The translations under genes were made by a program, and so were the position numbers. The notes beneath the pieces are model-generated. The model did no database searches. It worked only from the letters and a program-made list of their open reading frames with translations, and was not told the origin of the DNA. From Silene noctiflora (taxonomy: Eukaryota; Streptophyta; Magnoliopsida; Caryophyllales; Caryophyllaceae): a stretch of 64,000 nucleotides of DNA. The DNA lies in contig VHZZ01000040.1 of assembly GCA_009801015.1 (NCBI GenBank), positions 155,484 to 219,483 of the forward strand, written 5' to 3'. Of this stretch, positions 34,533-47,200 are shown piece by piece (position 1 is the stretch's first letter; the number at the start of each line of letters is the position of its first letter).

Positions 34533-35564
34533 TTAATTACATTAATGTTTATTATTAATTTCACTTTTTTATTCATGTTAATTTAAAGTGGGGATGCTGC
34601 AATAAATCAAGGTCATTGGAAAAACTTGACGGTAAAAATGCAAAATGTACGAAGTATTCATTACTAATGATGAAATCATGTGATATATGTATGTTATATG
34701 TGAGAAAAAATTTGACATTCCGAATAAAAAATATACATAATCATCTTAATATTGTGTAGAACAATTCCAATTAAAATGTGACGCATACATAGAAAAATTA
34801 TTCCTTAAGAAATTATCCGTAAATAAAATCAAAATCAAAGGAAATAATTTGAAAATGAATAAAAATAAATTAAATAATCAATAAAAATGAATAGAAATTA
34901 TTAGGATATGAAAATGCCAAGTGAAATTAAATTGAATGCTAATGTCATGGTGGAATTAAATTAAATGTTTTAGTCTAACCTTTTAATTATATAGTATAGA
35001 TATTAGGTAGATGCGTTCAATAACTTTAGTTTGTTTCACAATTGAGGTGATTTATATAATAATAATAATAATTCGTATATATAAATAGTTTTTAGTCTAC
35101 GAATAAAGTAAGCTTGTATTCATATTATGTTATTTTCCAATATTTTGATCTTTCGGGTAAAAACAATGATTTGATTCTTTAGTGTTATTGTGATCTATAA
35201 ACGTAAACTATCGACTAAAAAATTTATCCCATTTTCTATTAAATATAACTTTTCCGAGTTAAAATATTGTAAGAAAAACATTAAAACACACAAAAATGGT
35301 ATCTAACTTGGTCCACTTTTTATGTTTAGTCATTTCTAAATAGATTCAACAGTTTTTGCCAATAATTGCACTTTTACTAATTCATCACACATTCACTTAT
35401 TAATCAAATCAACTATATCAACTATCAAGTGTTTACTAGTAATTGGCTCTTTTTGAACAAGGGTATTTTTGGAAATAAGTATTCACTAATTTAGCATACT
35501 TAATCAAGTTAGATAAGCCTATAAGCAACCTATTATTGTGCAATTTCAATCATTTTTATCAAAG
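34533..35564. other. AT-rich intergenic DNA with a possible Helitron fragment
   Basis: No gene seen. Near 34975-34999 the minus strand reads ATCTATACTATATAATTAAA, the typical start of plant Helitrons, but no matching hairpin/CTRR end was found to the left. It may be a truncated element. Confidence 0.35.
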
Positions 35565-35569
35565 ATAAT

Positions 35570-35705
35570 GATAGGGCGTTATCGGGTGGCGCCGAGATTG
35601 AGTGTCACCCTCTCACATACATCCATTTTTGTAGGGGTCTCCACTTATTACAAGTGAGTGGGTGGCGCTGAGATTGAATGTCATCCGGTGACGTCAACTC
35701 ATTTT
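35570..35705. repeat. GGTGGCGCCGAG dispersed repeat
   Basis: Two blocks, GGGTGGCGCCGAGATTGAGT (near 35585) and GGGTGGCGCTGAGATTGAAT (near 35661), flank an ACTTATTACAAGTGAG core. Related sequence lies at 30620-30715 on the other side of the P450 gene and within the P450 3' repeats (TACCGAGTGGTATCGAGTCT). It appears to be one family placed around this gene. Confidence 0.5.
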
Positions 35706-35780
35706 CTTAGCTTTTATCAATATAGGCCCCGTTAGGGTGAAAATTTTACATGACAATAGTAAGGTGAATTGTCCACAATA

Positions 35781-36033
35781 GTGGAGTTTAGTGGTTAAAA
35801 CTTGGGTGAAACTACCAATGGTCTTTGGTTCAAGCCTCACTAAGAGCAATATAATCCCGTGGGGGTAAAATGGTGTGGGACTATTCCTTCTAAATTTCTA
35901 ATTTGTCACTCCTTAAAAAGGGTGGTTGACCTGGTATACGTGGTTTGCAAACTATCACGTATCCTCAGAGGGTGAGGTTTACCCAGTGCACACCAAAGGT
36001 AGCGACTGCGGGTTTCCTTGTCATCCGTATAAA
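35781..36033 (+). mobile_element. tRNA-derived SINE, Au-like
   Basis: The head has an A-box-like TAGTGGTTAAAAC and a good pol III B box, GGTTCAAGCC, at 35827-35836. The tail reads TATCCTCAGAGGGTGAGGTT, CCCAGTGCACACC and GGTAGCGACTGCGGGTTTCC, which I recognise as the conserved 3' part of the plant Au SINE family. No clear poly-A or target duplication was identified, so it is probably old. Confidence 0.7.
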
Positions 36034-36755
36034 AAGTAGGCATGTTACCGTTACAAGCAAGAGTTATTGTTTCTTATTCTCTCCATCCTAGTCCCTTGTT
36101 TACATATTCATTAGATTACCTTTTTATAGTATGCATGTTTCTACACCAATTCTTCTTTAACAACGTCTTAACTTAAAAAAAACCCTCACAACTGATTAAA
36201 ATAGAAATAAAATTGAAAGTTATTTGCGAAATATCTAATGAAGACGGTTTTAAGCGAGATCTATCCAGTGTTTAATAATCATTGGCTCATTTTCAACAAG
36301 GCTACTATTTAGGCTACTTAATCAAGTCACACAAACCTAGATATGCAAGCACACCTATACACTCCAATTGTCCAAAATTTAACAAACTCTTTAATTTTCT
36401 CTCTATAACCCAAAAATCACAACTTTTTTCCCAGAAAAATACAAATTATTACCATTTTCTTGGTTTTTCTCACTTTTTTTAACTAGTTCAAAATTCCCAA
36501 AATACCCTTTTTCTTATGTTTTCAGCATAACTAATGCTAATGGAGTAATGTGTTCTCCATTTGTAGCAGAATATCTTCCCACTATATTCCTATGTAAGTC
36601 CAACATTTCTAAATTTCTAATTTTTTTTTACTGTTTTTGCTAGTTCAATATAGTTTAGAGTTGCTCATTGACAATGTAGTTATATTGATAGATAGATCTG
36701 GGTTTTACTGCAAATCTTAATTATGTAAATGTGGAACCTTTTACTGGTTTGACTT

Positions 36756-37095
36756 CAGTGGCGGAATCAGGATTTGAACTTACAGCGGGAATTGAACCCG
36801 ACCCTCTTGTTCTCCTACTGTTTGATCTTGTAATTGCTCTAGCATTGTTAATAATTGAGGGCATTTTAGTAAGCTTGTGAATATTTGGAAATTGTGTTCC
36901 ATGCATTAGGATCCAAATCACTTGGTTGTTGTTGTTGTTGTTGTTGTTGTCGGCGGAGCCAGGATTTGAACTTAGAGGGGGCAAAAAATCTCAAAACTCG
37001 GAAAAAGTTTGGAAATTTTAACCAAGGACATTGAAAGTTTCACCCTCTCAGTGGGGGTGAGCGCCCCTGCTAGCCCTCCCCTAGCTTTACCACTG
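36756..37095. mobile_element. Possible hAT element with CAGTGG ends
   Basis: It opens CAGTGGCGGAATCAGG and closes CTAGCTTTACCACTG, imperfect inverted ends of the hAT type (compare the element at 51922). The flanks do not show an 8-bp duplication. Inside, GGATTTGAACTTA recurs near 36771 and 36962, and a GTT microsatellite lies at 36922-36949, so it may be a composite of two insertions. Confidence 0.45.
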
Positions 37096-37375
37096 ATTTA
37101 TGGTTTTTGCCCTGTTTCGACAGTCGGAAAGCTGGTGTTTTTTACAGCATTGTAGGGGGCTGTTTAACTGTTTATGATGGTTGATGAACGTGTGGAGCAC
37201 TTGTAGTTGGTGTTCTTAGTTTGATAAATGCTTCTCTGACCTGTCACTGCCTGTTGTTAGGTACTTGAAACTTACTATTCTTGGCCTGACTTATTATACT
37301 TGAATAAATATCAATGTCTTTAAAGGGTAGGCATCAATTACATGTCTTTCTTGTGTTTTTGTTTTTCGGTATGGC

Positions 37376-37983
37376 GTAAGGATGAATGATTATTATTGAC
37401 TCGATTGGTAGATCGCAAATTTATTACTCGTATCCCTTTTGGCTTTGGTGGTCAATCGTTGTCAACTTTGAGAATTAATGTAGAGAAACAAGGTGAGATT
37501 TGTCAAAATAGTGAGTTGTGTGTTGTACCAATTGTATAATTTGGGAAAATATCGGTCAAAGTTGGTATCTTTTGATCATCAGAGTCAAATGCGGACGACA
37601 TAAATAAGATGGAGGGGGTAGTATTTGTAGACATGTAGTTAGGTTTGTTACCTTCACCTTGTTCTTTCCTCTTTGATAGACAATTTTTTTTTTTTGTTGT
37701 TTCTGTTATCCGTTTAAGCATAAGGATGGATGATTACTATTTACTCGATTGGTCAATCGTTGTTAACTTTGAGAATTAATGTAGCAATACTAGATTACTA
37801 GGCGAGGTTGTCAAAGTTGCGAGTAGTGCAAATAGTATACTTTGAGAAAATATCGGTCAAAGTTGGTATCTTTTGATCGTCAAAGTCAATGCAGGCAACA
37901 TAAATAAAATAGAGGGGGTAGACGGTAGTGTTTGTAGTTAGGGTATGTTATCTTCACCTTTTTCTTTTCGTCTTTGATAGATG
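37376..37983. repeat. Two-copy direct duplication of about 300 bp in the deSI leader intron
   Basis: Copy A spans about 37376-37681 and copy B about 37719-37983. Shared blocks include GGTCAATCGTTG, AACTTTGAGAATTAATGTAG, AAAATATCGGTCAAAGTTGG, TATCTTTTGATC and TCTTTGATAGA. It lies upstream of the coding start of the deSI-like gene, probably in its 5' leader intron, whose acceptor (GTGTGCAG) is near 38423-38430. Confidence 0.75.
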
Positions 37984-38476
37984 GAATCTTTGTTCTGGGT
38001 GAATTTACGCTCAGAGTAAAGTTTACATATAACTTTAAAATCCCACCCTGTACCACTGTAGTACTGTCTTCGCGAAAGATGGAAACGTTTCAGAAAAGCA
38101 TATGGTGTAGTAATGCTAAAAGAAGGCCACATATAGTATTCGGTCGAATGGTCAATGACATATTAACAAGTTCATAGGGGTCTCGGGTTTATGCAGACAT
38201 AGCATATGGTCTGTATGACTGTATCAGTCGATGTTTCCAATGGAAGCATGGGTTTTTTCAGACATAACATATGTTCGGTACTTCTGTTTGGTAACATATG
38301 TTCAGTACCACTCAGTGTTTTTATTAGTCATTACATCGACCTTTTTCATCGACCTTGTATACTTTGGCCTTGTTCATCAACCACATTTCAGTGTTTTCTA
38401 TAATTCGTTCTTCATTGTTTGCGTGTGCAGATCATAAATTTCAGTGGGGACATTAGGATACTGCTACATCACGAAA

Positions 38477-39887
38477 ATGAAACTGGAAATAAAGAAAGCG
38501 TGGAAGGGTATTGTGCCTCTGCGTTTAAGGGGCAAAACTGCAACAAGGTTTTGTTTGTTTCCCAAAGCAAAGGCCTCTAGCTCTGATTCAGGAAATACTC
38601 CCGTTTACCTCAATGTTTATGACCTAACTCCCATGAATGGTTATCTCTATTGGGCTGGCCTTGGTATCTTTCACTCTGGCGTCGAAGGTAAGATTCCATA
38701 CTCGAGTTGCATCCATGCTATATGTTGTCAAACGCTCTCATGCGTTTCAGTATTCAGAATCCTTTGTCTGACGTTGGTGTTAAGCCTTCATTTGATTTGT
38801 CATTGCTCTCATTTGATAACAGCGAGCCTTGTGTGAGATGCTCGTTTTACAACCAAACGAGGAACAATACTATTAAAATGATTACAGTATTAAATGGTTT
38901 GGTTTTATGCATACCACCGTCTCACATGAATTTCTATATCTGATGAGTAACTTTCTTGGGTGCCACCTTTTCCAAATATTAGGGAGAGTTTAGCATCCTT
39001 TGTGAACCCAAGGGCATTTGTCGAAATTTCTGTTTTTGGGTTTTTATATATTGCAACACTTTTCACTATTTCCTGGTTAAGCTTCAGTACCGTCTTCATT
39101 GTGTGATTATCAATAAAGTAGAATCCCTGACAACAGAATCGATTCTTTCTAATTTGACAGTTCATGGAGTAGAATACGCATTTGGAGCTCATGACTATCC
39201 AAGCAGTGGCGTTTTTGAGGTTGAACCTCGGCAATGTCCAGGTTTTAAGTTCAAAAGATCAATATTTATTGGAACAACATGCTTAGATGCAAAACAAGTC
39301 AGAGAGTTCATGGAGCAGCATGCAGCAAGCTACAACGGCGACTCATACCATTTGATTGTCAAAAACTGTAACCATTTCTGTAAGGATGTGTGTTACATGC
39401 TAACTGGAAAGAAAATCCCCAAATGGGTTAATCGGCTTGCTAAGATAGGTGCGATTTTTTGGGGGGTTTTGATAAATTGTTTTCACTTGGTTACACAAAT
39501 ACGCATGGAGTCGTGTTTTTTTTTTTTTGAGTTAGTGGGTAAATGGGTATATGAGTAGGGTTATGCTAACTTGAGACCGTCTTTCAAGGGACTAAATTGT
39601 CGATCTATTTTCTTATTAAGAAACTTTTTTTCTTGTACACAGGATCCGCATGCAACTGCGTACTCCCTGATACACTGAGGATAAACACGCCTCAAGAAGA
39701 TACAAGTTTGGCAACGTATGATAACGACAAGCAAAAACTGAGAAATGCATTCAGCTGTCTGTCCTCGATTTCAATGCGACAGAAGCAACTGTCAGCGTCT
39801 TCATTATTTCTACGTTCTCCCTTGAAAAGCTGCTTATCGTCTTGTGAACTGAGGAATTCTAAAAAGCGGCCGATAACAGAAAGGTGA
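38477..39887 (+). CDS. deSI-like PPPDE thiol peptidase (At4g17486 type)
   Basis: Coding exons 38477-38687, 39161-39448 and 39643-39887; both introns are GT-AG in phase 1; 247 aa. I prefer the ATG at 38477 (MKLEIKKAWKG) because the upstream in-frame ATG at 38444 adds residues unlike the family and follows a probable leader-intron acceptor near 38430. The PPPDE domain spans residues about 43-157: VYLNVYDLTPMNGYLYWAGL, catalytic His66 in FHSGVE, the EYAFGAHD block, and catalytic Cys140 in NCNHF. The C-terminal 90 residues are Ser-rich and basic without a known domain. PPPDE proteins are papain-fold cysteine peptidases; characterised members remove SUMO or ubiquitin. Substrate preference here is unknown. 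Confidence 0.88.
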
Positions 39888-40801
39888 TAACTGATAAATT
39901 GATAATCTCTTATTAGGCAATCTCTTAGATTTGTTTCAGAAAGCTTAGTTTGAATCTGCCATGTTAATCGCGAGCTCTGTAAGATAACAAAATCGAAGGA
40001 GCTTGTAATGTAAGTTGCTGTAATTATGTCATTTCTATGGCTTCCCCTAGATTACGGCAGTGATCATGTTCAGCTGTCTGAGTTGTATACGACTTATTGT
40101 AGTCCGTCATTGTAACACCTATTTATATTAAGACCGTCATTTTGACTTCTTGTAAACCCGGTGTACAATTTCTTCTTCTGGTGTAAACCGTCATTCTGAG
40201 TTGTTTTAGTTATGTTTTAGATCGGGATGAACTGAATGAACGAGTTAAGCATAAAGAGATAGAAGACGGTTTTCATGCTACGATGCCACGATGGAACAAA
40301 CAAGGGTAATATATTAATATGATCAATCGATTTTACAAGAATACAGTAATACAGAAAAGAATACAAAAAAATACAATGAAAAATCAGACAAGAGAATAAC
40401 AGTTTCGGAATAAATATTTTATGCCTACAGACATAATATAGAAATAAAATATTTACCCTTATATGCCTATAAATACATTAAACAGAGGATATAGAAATAA
40501 AAAACACATGTATCAGCATTTGTCCCATTCGACTTTCGACAATGATTTGTATCGAGTACAGCAGTCTTCTGGGATGAAACTCAATTCAGCTGCAACAATA
40601 TCAGTCATTGCCAGTTTGCACACATGGTTCGGATTTCTGTCAGCAGATCCTCAAATCGAATTGTCTCTGCACTGGAGCGGAATTCTTTAGAACTACGTCG
40701 ATTGAGTGCTTTATATCCAAACCCAATATATCATTTGACAAACTCGAACCCATTCCGTGAATATGATTGAACAACGAACAACGAACAACGCAACACTAAT
40801 C
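39888..40801. other. 3' flanks of convergent deSI-like and BES1-family genes
   Basis: The 914 bp between two stop codons on opposite strands hold both 3' UTRs. A thrice-used phrase with ACCGTCAT/CCGTCATT appears at 40110-40200. No further gene or repeat end was supported. Confidence 0.5.
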
Positions 40802-43800
40802 TTATGTCCTAGGGGGACCACTTCCAAGAGTAAGTTCAAGATCATCCATAGCCTCATCATGAATCCTCTCGCCTTCCCAAGGTGTGACCTGCACTGTTTC
40901 GGGTTCTGCAGCTATTGCTCTTCCCTCAGTCCCATCATTAAGTGACATCTGCTGGACCATTGGTCGGATCAAATTAAATGTAGGGGAATTCGGAACAGGT
41001 GGTCTAGCAAATCTCTGGAAACTAATCCACTGACCAGAATCGATAGTTGAGCAATCAGATTCATCGCATTCTGGTATGGTAGGCGGGGTAAACTCGGTAA
41101 AGTTCCTACGCCTTGTAGGACTTGACGGGGCAGAAGCAGCAAGCAGTTGATAATTAAATGATGACATAGACTCCTTAGCGATAGTGTCGAAATTGAATTG
41201 CTGCTTCGGAGTGTTTTTCGATGTTGGTGATGACAATTGAGGGGTTACAGGGGCACTGTTTGAAATCCGAAGAGATGGCAGATTTGAAGGAATTGAATTG
41301 CAAAGAAATGAAAAGGGGTTGGATCGAGGATCATTGTTGTTGTGGGTTGGGCTTTGTGGTGCAGAGGAACATGGGCTTGTTTGGTAGGACGGGATCGGAC
41401 TATGAAATGCGGAAGAATAAGGGCTCTGTACTTGAGAAGAACGTGCATTGAAGCTGTTGAAACTAGCCATTAACTCTGGCGGAGGCGGTTTCATTCCCTA
41501 CATATAACATGTCATTCAGTCAGCAATTAGCCACGAAAAAGAGACACCTCAGAGGTAGCAATTTTCAGCAAGTTACTCATCTGATAAACTAAACTTAAAA
41601 TGTACTTGAAGGAAACTCAATTCAGCACATATACTTGTGGAAACAAAAACACTCGGCAATTGCAAAACTGACACCAATCCGAAAGTGTATCTTAACATTT
41701 TTCTAACGCTGCATAACATACACGTTCATGGAGCATATCTAACTACTAATTTTTCTCATCAATGAAACACCTACAAGAAACTCAATTTGGAGTGAGCAAA
41801 TCATTAGCATGTACTCCTTAGCAAAAACATCAAGAATTACAAAACTAGCAGTAACAAATCAAGCCCTTTGTTTCGATACAAGTTAGAGCATATTGCCAAA
41901 TCCACTATGACACATCCAGTTTCTGACACGGTTTAATTAAGTATAATATATTTTTGAAGTAAGCTCTACATAAAATACACTCGAACTCATTCGCGATTCA
42001 CTAGGTGCTTAAGCGAATCCGGTAACCGAAGTTACAAAAGAAGTGGAGAAAAAGGGGGAAACATGTTTACTTCGAAAGCTTTCTCTTTCGTAAGTTACTT
42101 GGGTTTAATTTGTGTTGTAACAATTAAGAAAACCTTCATTACCCTCCAATGTAATCGAACAATGAAAATCGTCCATTCCATTTCCTTCTAAATGGACTAA
42201 ATCTCTCGATCTAAAAATGCCAAAAGTCAAATTGTATAATGTCTCCAAAATTAGAGTCCAATCATCACATCATGTTAGTTCTCCATAAAGAAGACTTGTT
42301 TACTAACTACTTCATGTCGGCAGCAATAAGCCAATAACACATGATGCAATGCCATTTTTATGTATATAAATTAATCATTTGCTGACAATCGCAAAACCAC
42401 AATGCCACACAACTTGTTAAAATATTTACCCACCATCTCATTTGACATTACAATTTAAAACCAAATTCATTTATACAATCACTTATTGGTGAAGCAGAGG
42501 TGGTTAGTAGGGGATCTCACAGTGGTAAATCCAGGTTTTAGTCGCGACCGCAATACAGTATCATGGACTAATCTCATCTCGCTGAATACAGATAATACTG
42601 CCTCGAAATGAGGTAAAAATGTGGTCAAGGTAAACTTCAAAACCTTGATAACTCGGTTGTGAATTAGTGTCGCGACAGATATTTGATTTTTCACCCCATG
42701 ACTTACCTTATTGTATTACTAATTCACCCTCCTAACATTTACAATCTAGTTCCACTTCCCTTTAACTTCGAATTCTAACTCTGCCACCTCAATCCGCATG
42801 ATCTACGTTCTAGCTCCACTTCCCTTTAACTTCGAATTCTACCTCCGCCACCTCAATCCAAATAATCTACGTTCCACCTCCATTTAGCTTTGAATTCTAC
42901 CTCCACCGCCTCAATCCATATATATACTACGTTCAAATTCAACCTCCCTACAACTTCAATTCCTAACTCCACCACCTCAATCCGACTAATCATGTTCCAC
43001 CTCCCTTTAACTTTGAATTCTACCTCTGCCAGACTGCCACCTCAATCCATACGTTCAAATTCAACCTCCCTAACTTCAAATTCTACCTCCGCCACCTCAA
43101 TCCAAAGAATCTACCTTTTGTCCTCGGAATTCTACCTCTGCCACCTCAATCCAAATAGTCTACTTTCCACCTCCCGTTTAACTTGGAATACTACCTCCGC
43201 CACCTCAATCCAAAGAATCTACCTTTTGTCCTCGGAATTCTACCTCTGCCACCTCAATCCAAATAGTCTACTTTCCACCTCCCGTTTAACTTGGAATACT
43301 ACCTCCGCCATCTCAATCCGTCTATGTTCCTTTCCACCTCCCGTTTAACTTGGAATACTACCTCCGCCATCTCAATCCGTCTATGTTCCGCCTCCCTAAC
43401 TTCAAATTCTACCTCCGCCACCTCAATCCAAACAGTCTACCTTCCACCTCCCCTTAACTTCAAATTCCAACTCCGCCACCTCAATCCGAATAATCTACGC
43501 TCTACCTCCCCTTAACTTCAACATCCACACAGCAATCCACAATTCCAGTTCACTCTAATCCTAAAAACAATTCATTAATTCTACTCAAACAACACAAATC
43601 AAACTTAAAACAAACTAATAAATCAAGCAGATCTACACAAATCAACAATAAAAAAATCACCTAAAACATAATTAAATCAGAAAATTAATTAAATCATCAA
43701 ATTAATTAGGTTTAAAAAAAGACGATAGATTAAAGATTAAAGATTAAACCTTGCGATAAGTAGTACCATCAGGATCAACAATCCAACCAGCTTCAGCACA

Positions 43801-44016
43801 AAGAGCTTTAAGAACTTCATTATTATCACAATGTTTTGGTAAATTATAATTTCCTTGCGCTCTTAATCCAGCGAATATCTTCGCCGCTATTGCTCTTCGT
43901 CGTCGCTCTCGTCTCCGATTATTCTCCCTTTCTCTCCACGACGGCTTCCTTCGCGCCGACACTCCTCCGCCGCCGCCGGAATCTCCGGCACTGCCGCCGC
44001 CGCCGTCCGCCATCAT
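40802..44016 (-). CDS. BES1/BZR1 family transcription factor (BEH4-like)
   Basis: Two coding exons on the minus strand, 44016-43750 and 41497-40802, joined in phase 0 by a GT-AG intron of 2.25 kb; 320 aa. Two ATGs are adjacent (44016 and 44013). After a Gly-rich start, the DNA-binding domain (about residues 22-92) reads [20 protein letters not shown], then [20 protein letters not shown] and [19 protein letters not shown], as in BZR1. The Ser-rich middle has many S-x-x-x-S/T GSK3 sites; [14 protein letters not shown] fits the 14-3-3/GSK3 region. [14 protein letters not shown]-like and [19 protein letters not shown] elements close the protein, with an LELTL EAR motif. The family represses or activates brassinosteroid-responsive genes through E-box/BRRE sites and is controlled by BIN2-type kinases. 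The length and weak Gly-rich start favour BEH4 over BES1/BZR1. It converges with the deSI-like gene. Confidence 0.92.
42728..43540. repeat. Minisatellite of about 60 bp in the BEH4-like intron
   Basis: About 13 units built on TACCTCCGCCACCTCAATCC, TCTACGTTCCACCTCC and TTTAACTTCGAATTC. Between about 43107 and 43318 a two-unit block of roughly 107 bp is repeated almost exactly, a higher-order repeat. It ends about 210 bases from exon 1 of the minus-strand gene. Open frames across it are simple-repeat translations, not genes. Confidence 0.85.
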
Positions 44017-44221
44017 CTCTCTAGAAAGAAGAGAGAGAAACGAGGGAACTGATAGTGTGGAGTAAACGATGTGTGGAAAATGAGAGGAAAGGGGAAAGCA
44101 CGAGGTGTGTGTTTTCTTTGCTTTGCTGATTGCAACGTTTTGTCGGAAGTCTAGCGGAATTGAATGAAATTGAACTCAATTGAAATATATAAAATCGAAC
44201 TGAAATTGAACTTTATATTAA
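44017..44221 (-). promoter_or_regulatory. 5' UTR and proximal promoter of the BEH4-like gene
   Basis: On the minus strand this is a CT/TTTCTC-rich leader (plus strand GAAAGAAGAGAGAGAAACGA) running into AT-rich DNA. The satellite array starts only about 200 bp upstream of the ATG, so little unique promoter sequence remains. Confidence 0.5.
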
Positions 44222-47200
44222 AGGGTATAATACACGATTTTCGAGATTATAGTGTCTCGGAACATAAATGTTCGAAAATTGCACAGATGGTTTCTCGGGT
44301 CAGATAAAAAAGCTTCACAAATTTCGAGGATTAACGAACAACATTTGAGGTTTCTGGTGTGCGATAATTAAGTCCAAGGCATAAATCGGATACTCATCAA
44401 AAATGATTTAAAACTATTTATTTTGAGTTGAAATTGAATAATACTCCTAAAGCGAACTCTGACACGTGGTAGAAAAAACCAAGATAAAAAAAAAAACACA
44501 ACCCGGAACGGCCTCTCAAATGGCTCAAATTAAAATGTTACAATACACAGTTTTCGGGATTCTAAAGTCGCAAAACAAAAATAACTATAAATCACACAGA
44601 TGATTTCTCAAATCAGACAAAGCGTCCTCACGAAAATTGAGGAGCAATAGAGGACATTTGAGGATGCCAGTGTGTGATAAACCAATTTTGGCCAAAAATC
44701 GGATACTTGTTAAAATGTTTTAATACTTGTTATTTGGACTGAAAATGAATAAGATAACTTCTTAAACCACCCGGACACGTGGTAAAAAAAACCAAGATAA
44801 AAAAGAAACATGACCCGATACGGTTTCCCGAACACCTCAAAATGGAGTAAAATACACGGTTTTCGGAATTTTAATGTCCCGAAACAAAAATGTCTGTATA
44901 TCACACGAATGGTTTCTCGGCTCAGCGAAAGCGGCCTCGCATAATTTGAAGAGCATGCAACAGAGGACATTTGAAGTTGTCGGTGTGCGATAAACCAGTA
45001 TGAGGCGAAGATCCGATACTCGTTACAAATGGTTTAATACGTGTTATTTGGAGGCTGAAATCGAATAGGATCACTCATGAAGCGACGCTGGACACGTGGT
45101 AGGAAAACCAGAAAAAAAAAGGCACAACCCGGTACGACCTCCATAACGATTCAAATTAAAGTTTGCATGCTTTATGCATAAAGTTAAGAAAAAAGGAGTT
45201 GTCCCATATCAATTTAAAACCGCCACTTCGATCTCTGCCACTCTCGCCTAGGGGATAAATTAGAGGTACTAAGGTATCAAGGTAGAGTGATCTTACGAGT
45301 AGTAGCTAGTCCACTTGAAATACACGATTTTCGGGATTACAAGGCATTAGAATAAATCCGTAAATCACACGGACGGTTTCTCGAGTCAGACGAAATAGTC
45401 TTACAAATTTTGAGGATTAACATACGACATTTGAGTCTTTCTGTGTGCGATAAACCAGTTTCGGAAGAAAATCGGATACACGTTAAAAATGGTTTAATAC
45501 TTTTTATTTAGGACTGAAATTGAATAAGGTAACTCTTGATGCTAGCCTTGACTCGTGGAAGAAAAATCGGGGAAAATAAGAACACGGCCCGGTATGGTAT
45601 CTCGAACGGCTCAAAATAGAGTGTATAATACACGATTTTCATAAATCACACGGATGATTTCTCTGGTCAGACAAAGCGGCCTCACAAAATTTAAGGAGCA
45701 AAAGAGGGCATTGAGGCAGCTGGTGTGCGATAAAACCAGTCTTGGGAAGAAATCGGAGGCTCACTAAAAATGGTTTAATACTTGTTACTTGGGCTAAAAT
45801 TAAATAGGGTAAGTTCTAAAGCAACATCGGACACGTGGTAAAGAAACCGAGATAAAAAGATACATGACCTGATACGGCCTCCCGAACGGCTCAAAATAAA
45901 GTGTAAAACACCATTTTCGGGATTTTAGTGTTCCGGAACAAAAATATCTATAAATCACACGGGCAGTTTCTCGGGTGATCAAAGCCAGCCTCGCAAAATT
46001 TGAGGAGCAACAAAAGACATTTGAGGCTATCAATGTGTAGTAAACCAATCTAAGGCGAAAATCGGATACTCGTTAAAAATAGTATAATACTTGTTATTTT
46101 GGTCTAAATTCGAATATAATAACTCTTGAAATGATCCTACCCAAGTGGTAGAAAACCGGGAGAAAAAGAAGTACAACCCGGTACGGCCTCTCGAACGGCT
46201 CAAATTACACTGTTTTCGGTATTACAGGGTTCCGAAAAAAAATGTTCATAAATCACACAGACGGATTTTCGGGTCGGCGAAACCAGCCTAACAAAAATTG
46301 AAGAGCAACAGAGGACGTTTGAGACCGTCGGTGTGTGGTAAATCAGTTTAAGGCGGAAATCGGATACTTGGTCAAAATGGTTTAATACCTGTTATTTGGG
46401 TCAAAAATCGAATAGGGCAACTCTTGGAGCAACCCTGGACAAGTGGTAGAAAAACCGGGAGAAAAAGGAGCACAACCCAGTACGGCCTCCCTAACGGCTC
46501 AAATAGAAGTGTATAATACACGATTTTCGGTATTACAGGGTGCCAGAACAAAGATGTCCGTAAATCACATATACGGTTTCTCGAGTCAGCAAAACAAGCC
46601 TAGCAAAATTTGAGGAGCAACATAGGACATCTGAGACTGCCGATGTGCGATAAACCAGTTTAAGGCGAAAATCGGATACTCGTTAAAAATAGTTTAATAC
46701 TTGTTATTTAGGTCTGAAATCAAAGAGGGTAACTCTTGAAGTGACCCTGGACAAGTGGTAGAAAAAACGGAGAGAAAAAGAAGCACTACCTGGTACAGCC
46801 TCCCTAACGGCTCAAAATTGAAGTGATACAAATACACGGTTTTCGGGATTAGAAGGTCTCGGAACAAAAATGTTCGTAAATCACATAGACGATTTCTCGA
46901 GTCAGTGAAACAAGCCTAACGAAATTTGAGGAGCAACATAGAACATTTGGGAATGTCGGTGTGCGATAAACTAGTCTAAGGTAAAACTCGGATACTCGTT
47001 AAAAAATGGTTTAATGCCTGTTATTTGGATCTGAAATCGAATAAACTGACTTTTAAAGTGACCCTGGAAAAATGGTAGATAACCGGGAGAAAAAGAAGCA
47101 CAACTTGATACGACCTCTCAAACGGCTCAGATTGAAGTGTATAATATATGATTTTTGGGATTATAGAGTGCTGAAACAAAAATGTCCGAAAATCACACGG

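Noticed and set aside
42890-43515. Ser/Thr/Leu-rich repeat protein frames
   Set aside because: They are translations of the 60-bp minisatellite in the BEH4-like intron.
29707-43750. Biosynthetic cluster of GH123, P450 and brassinosteroid factor genes
   Set aside because: The genes are far apart, of mixed orientation and unrelated families; proximity alone is not evidence.
44710-46048. Similar short minus-strand frames in the 44.7-46 kb region
   Set aside because: Both come from the same part of the satellite monomer; no start context, no domain, not conserved between units.
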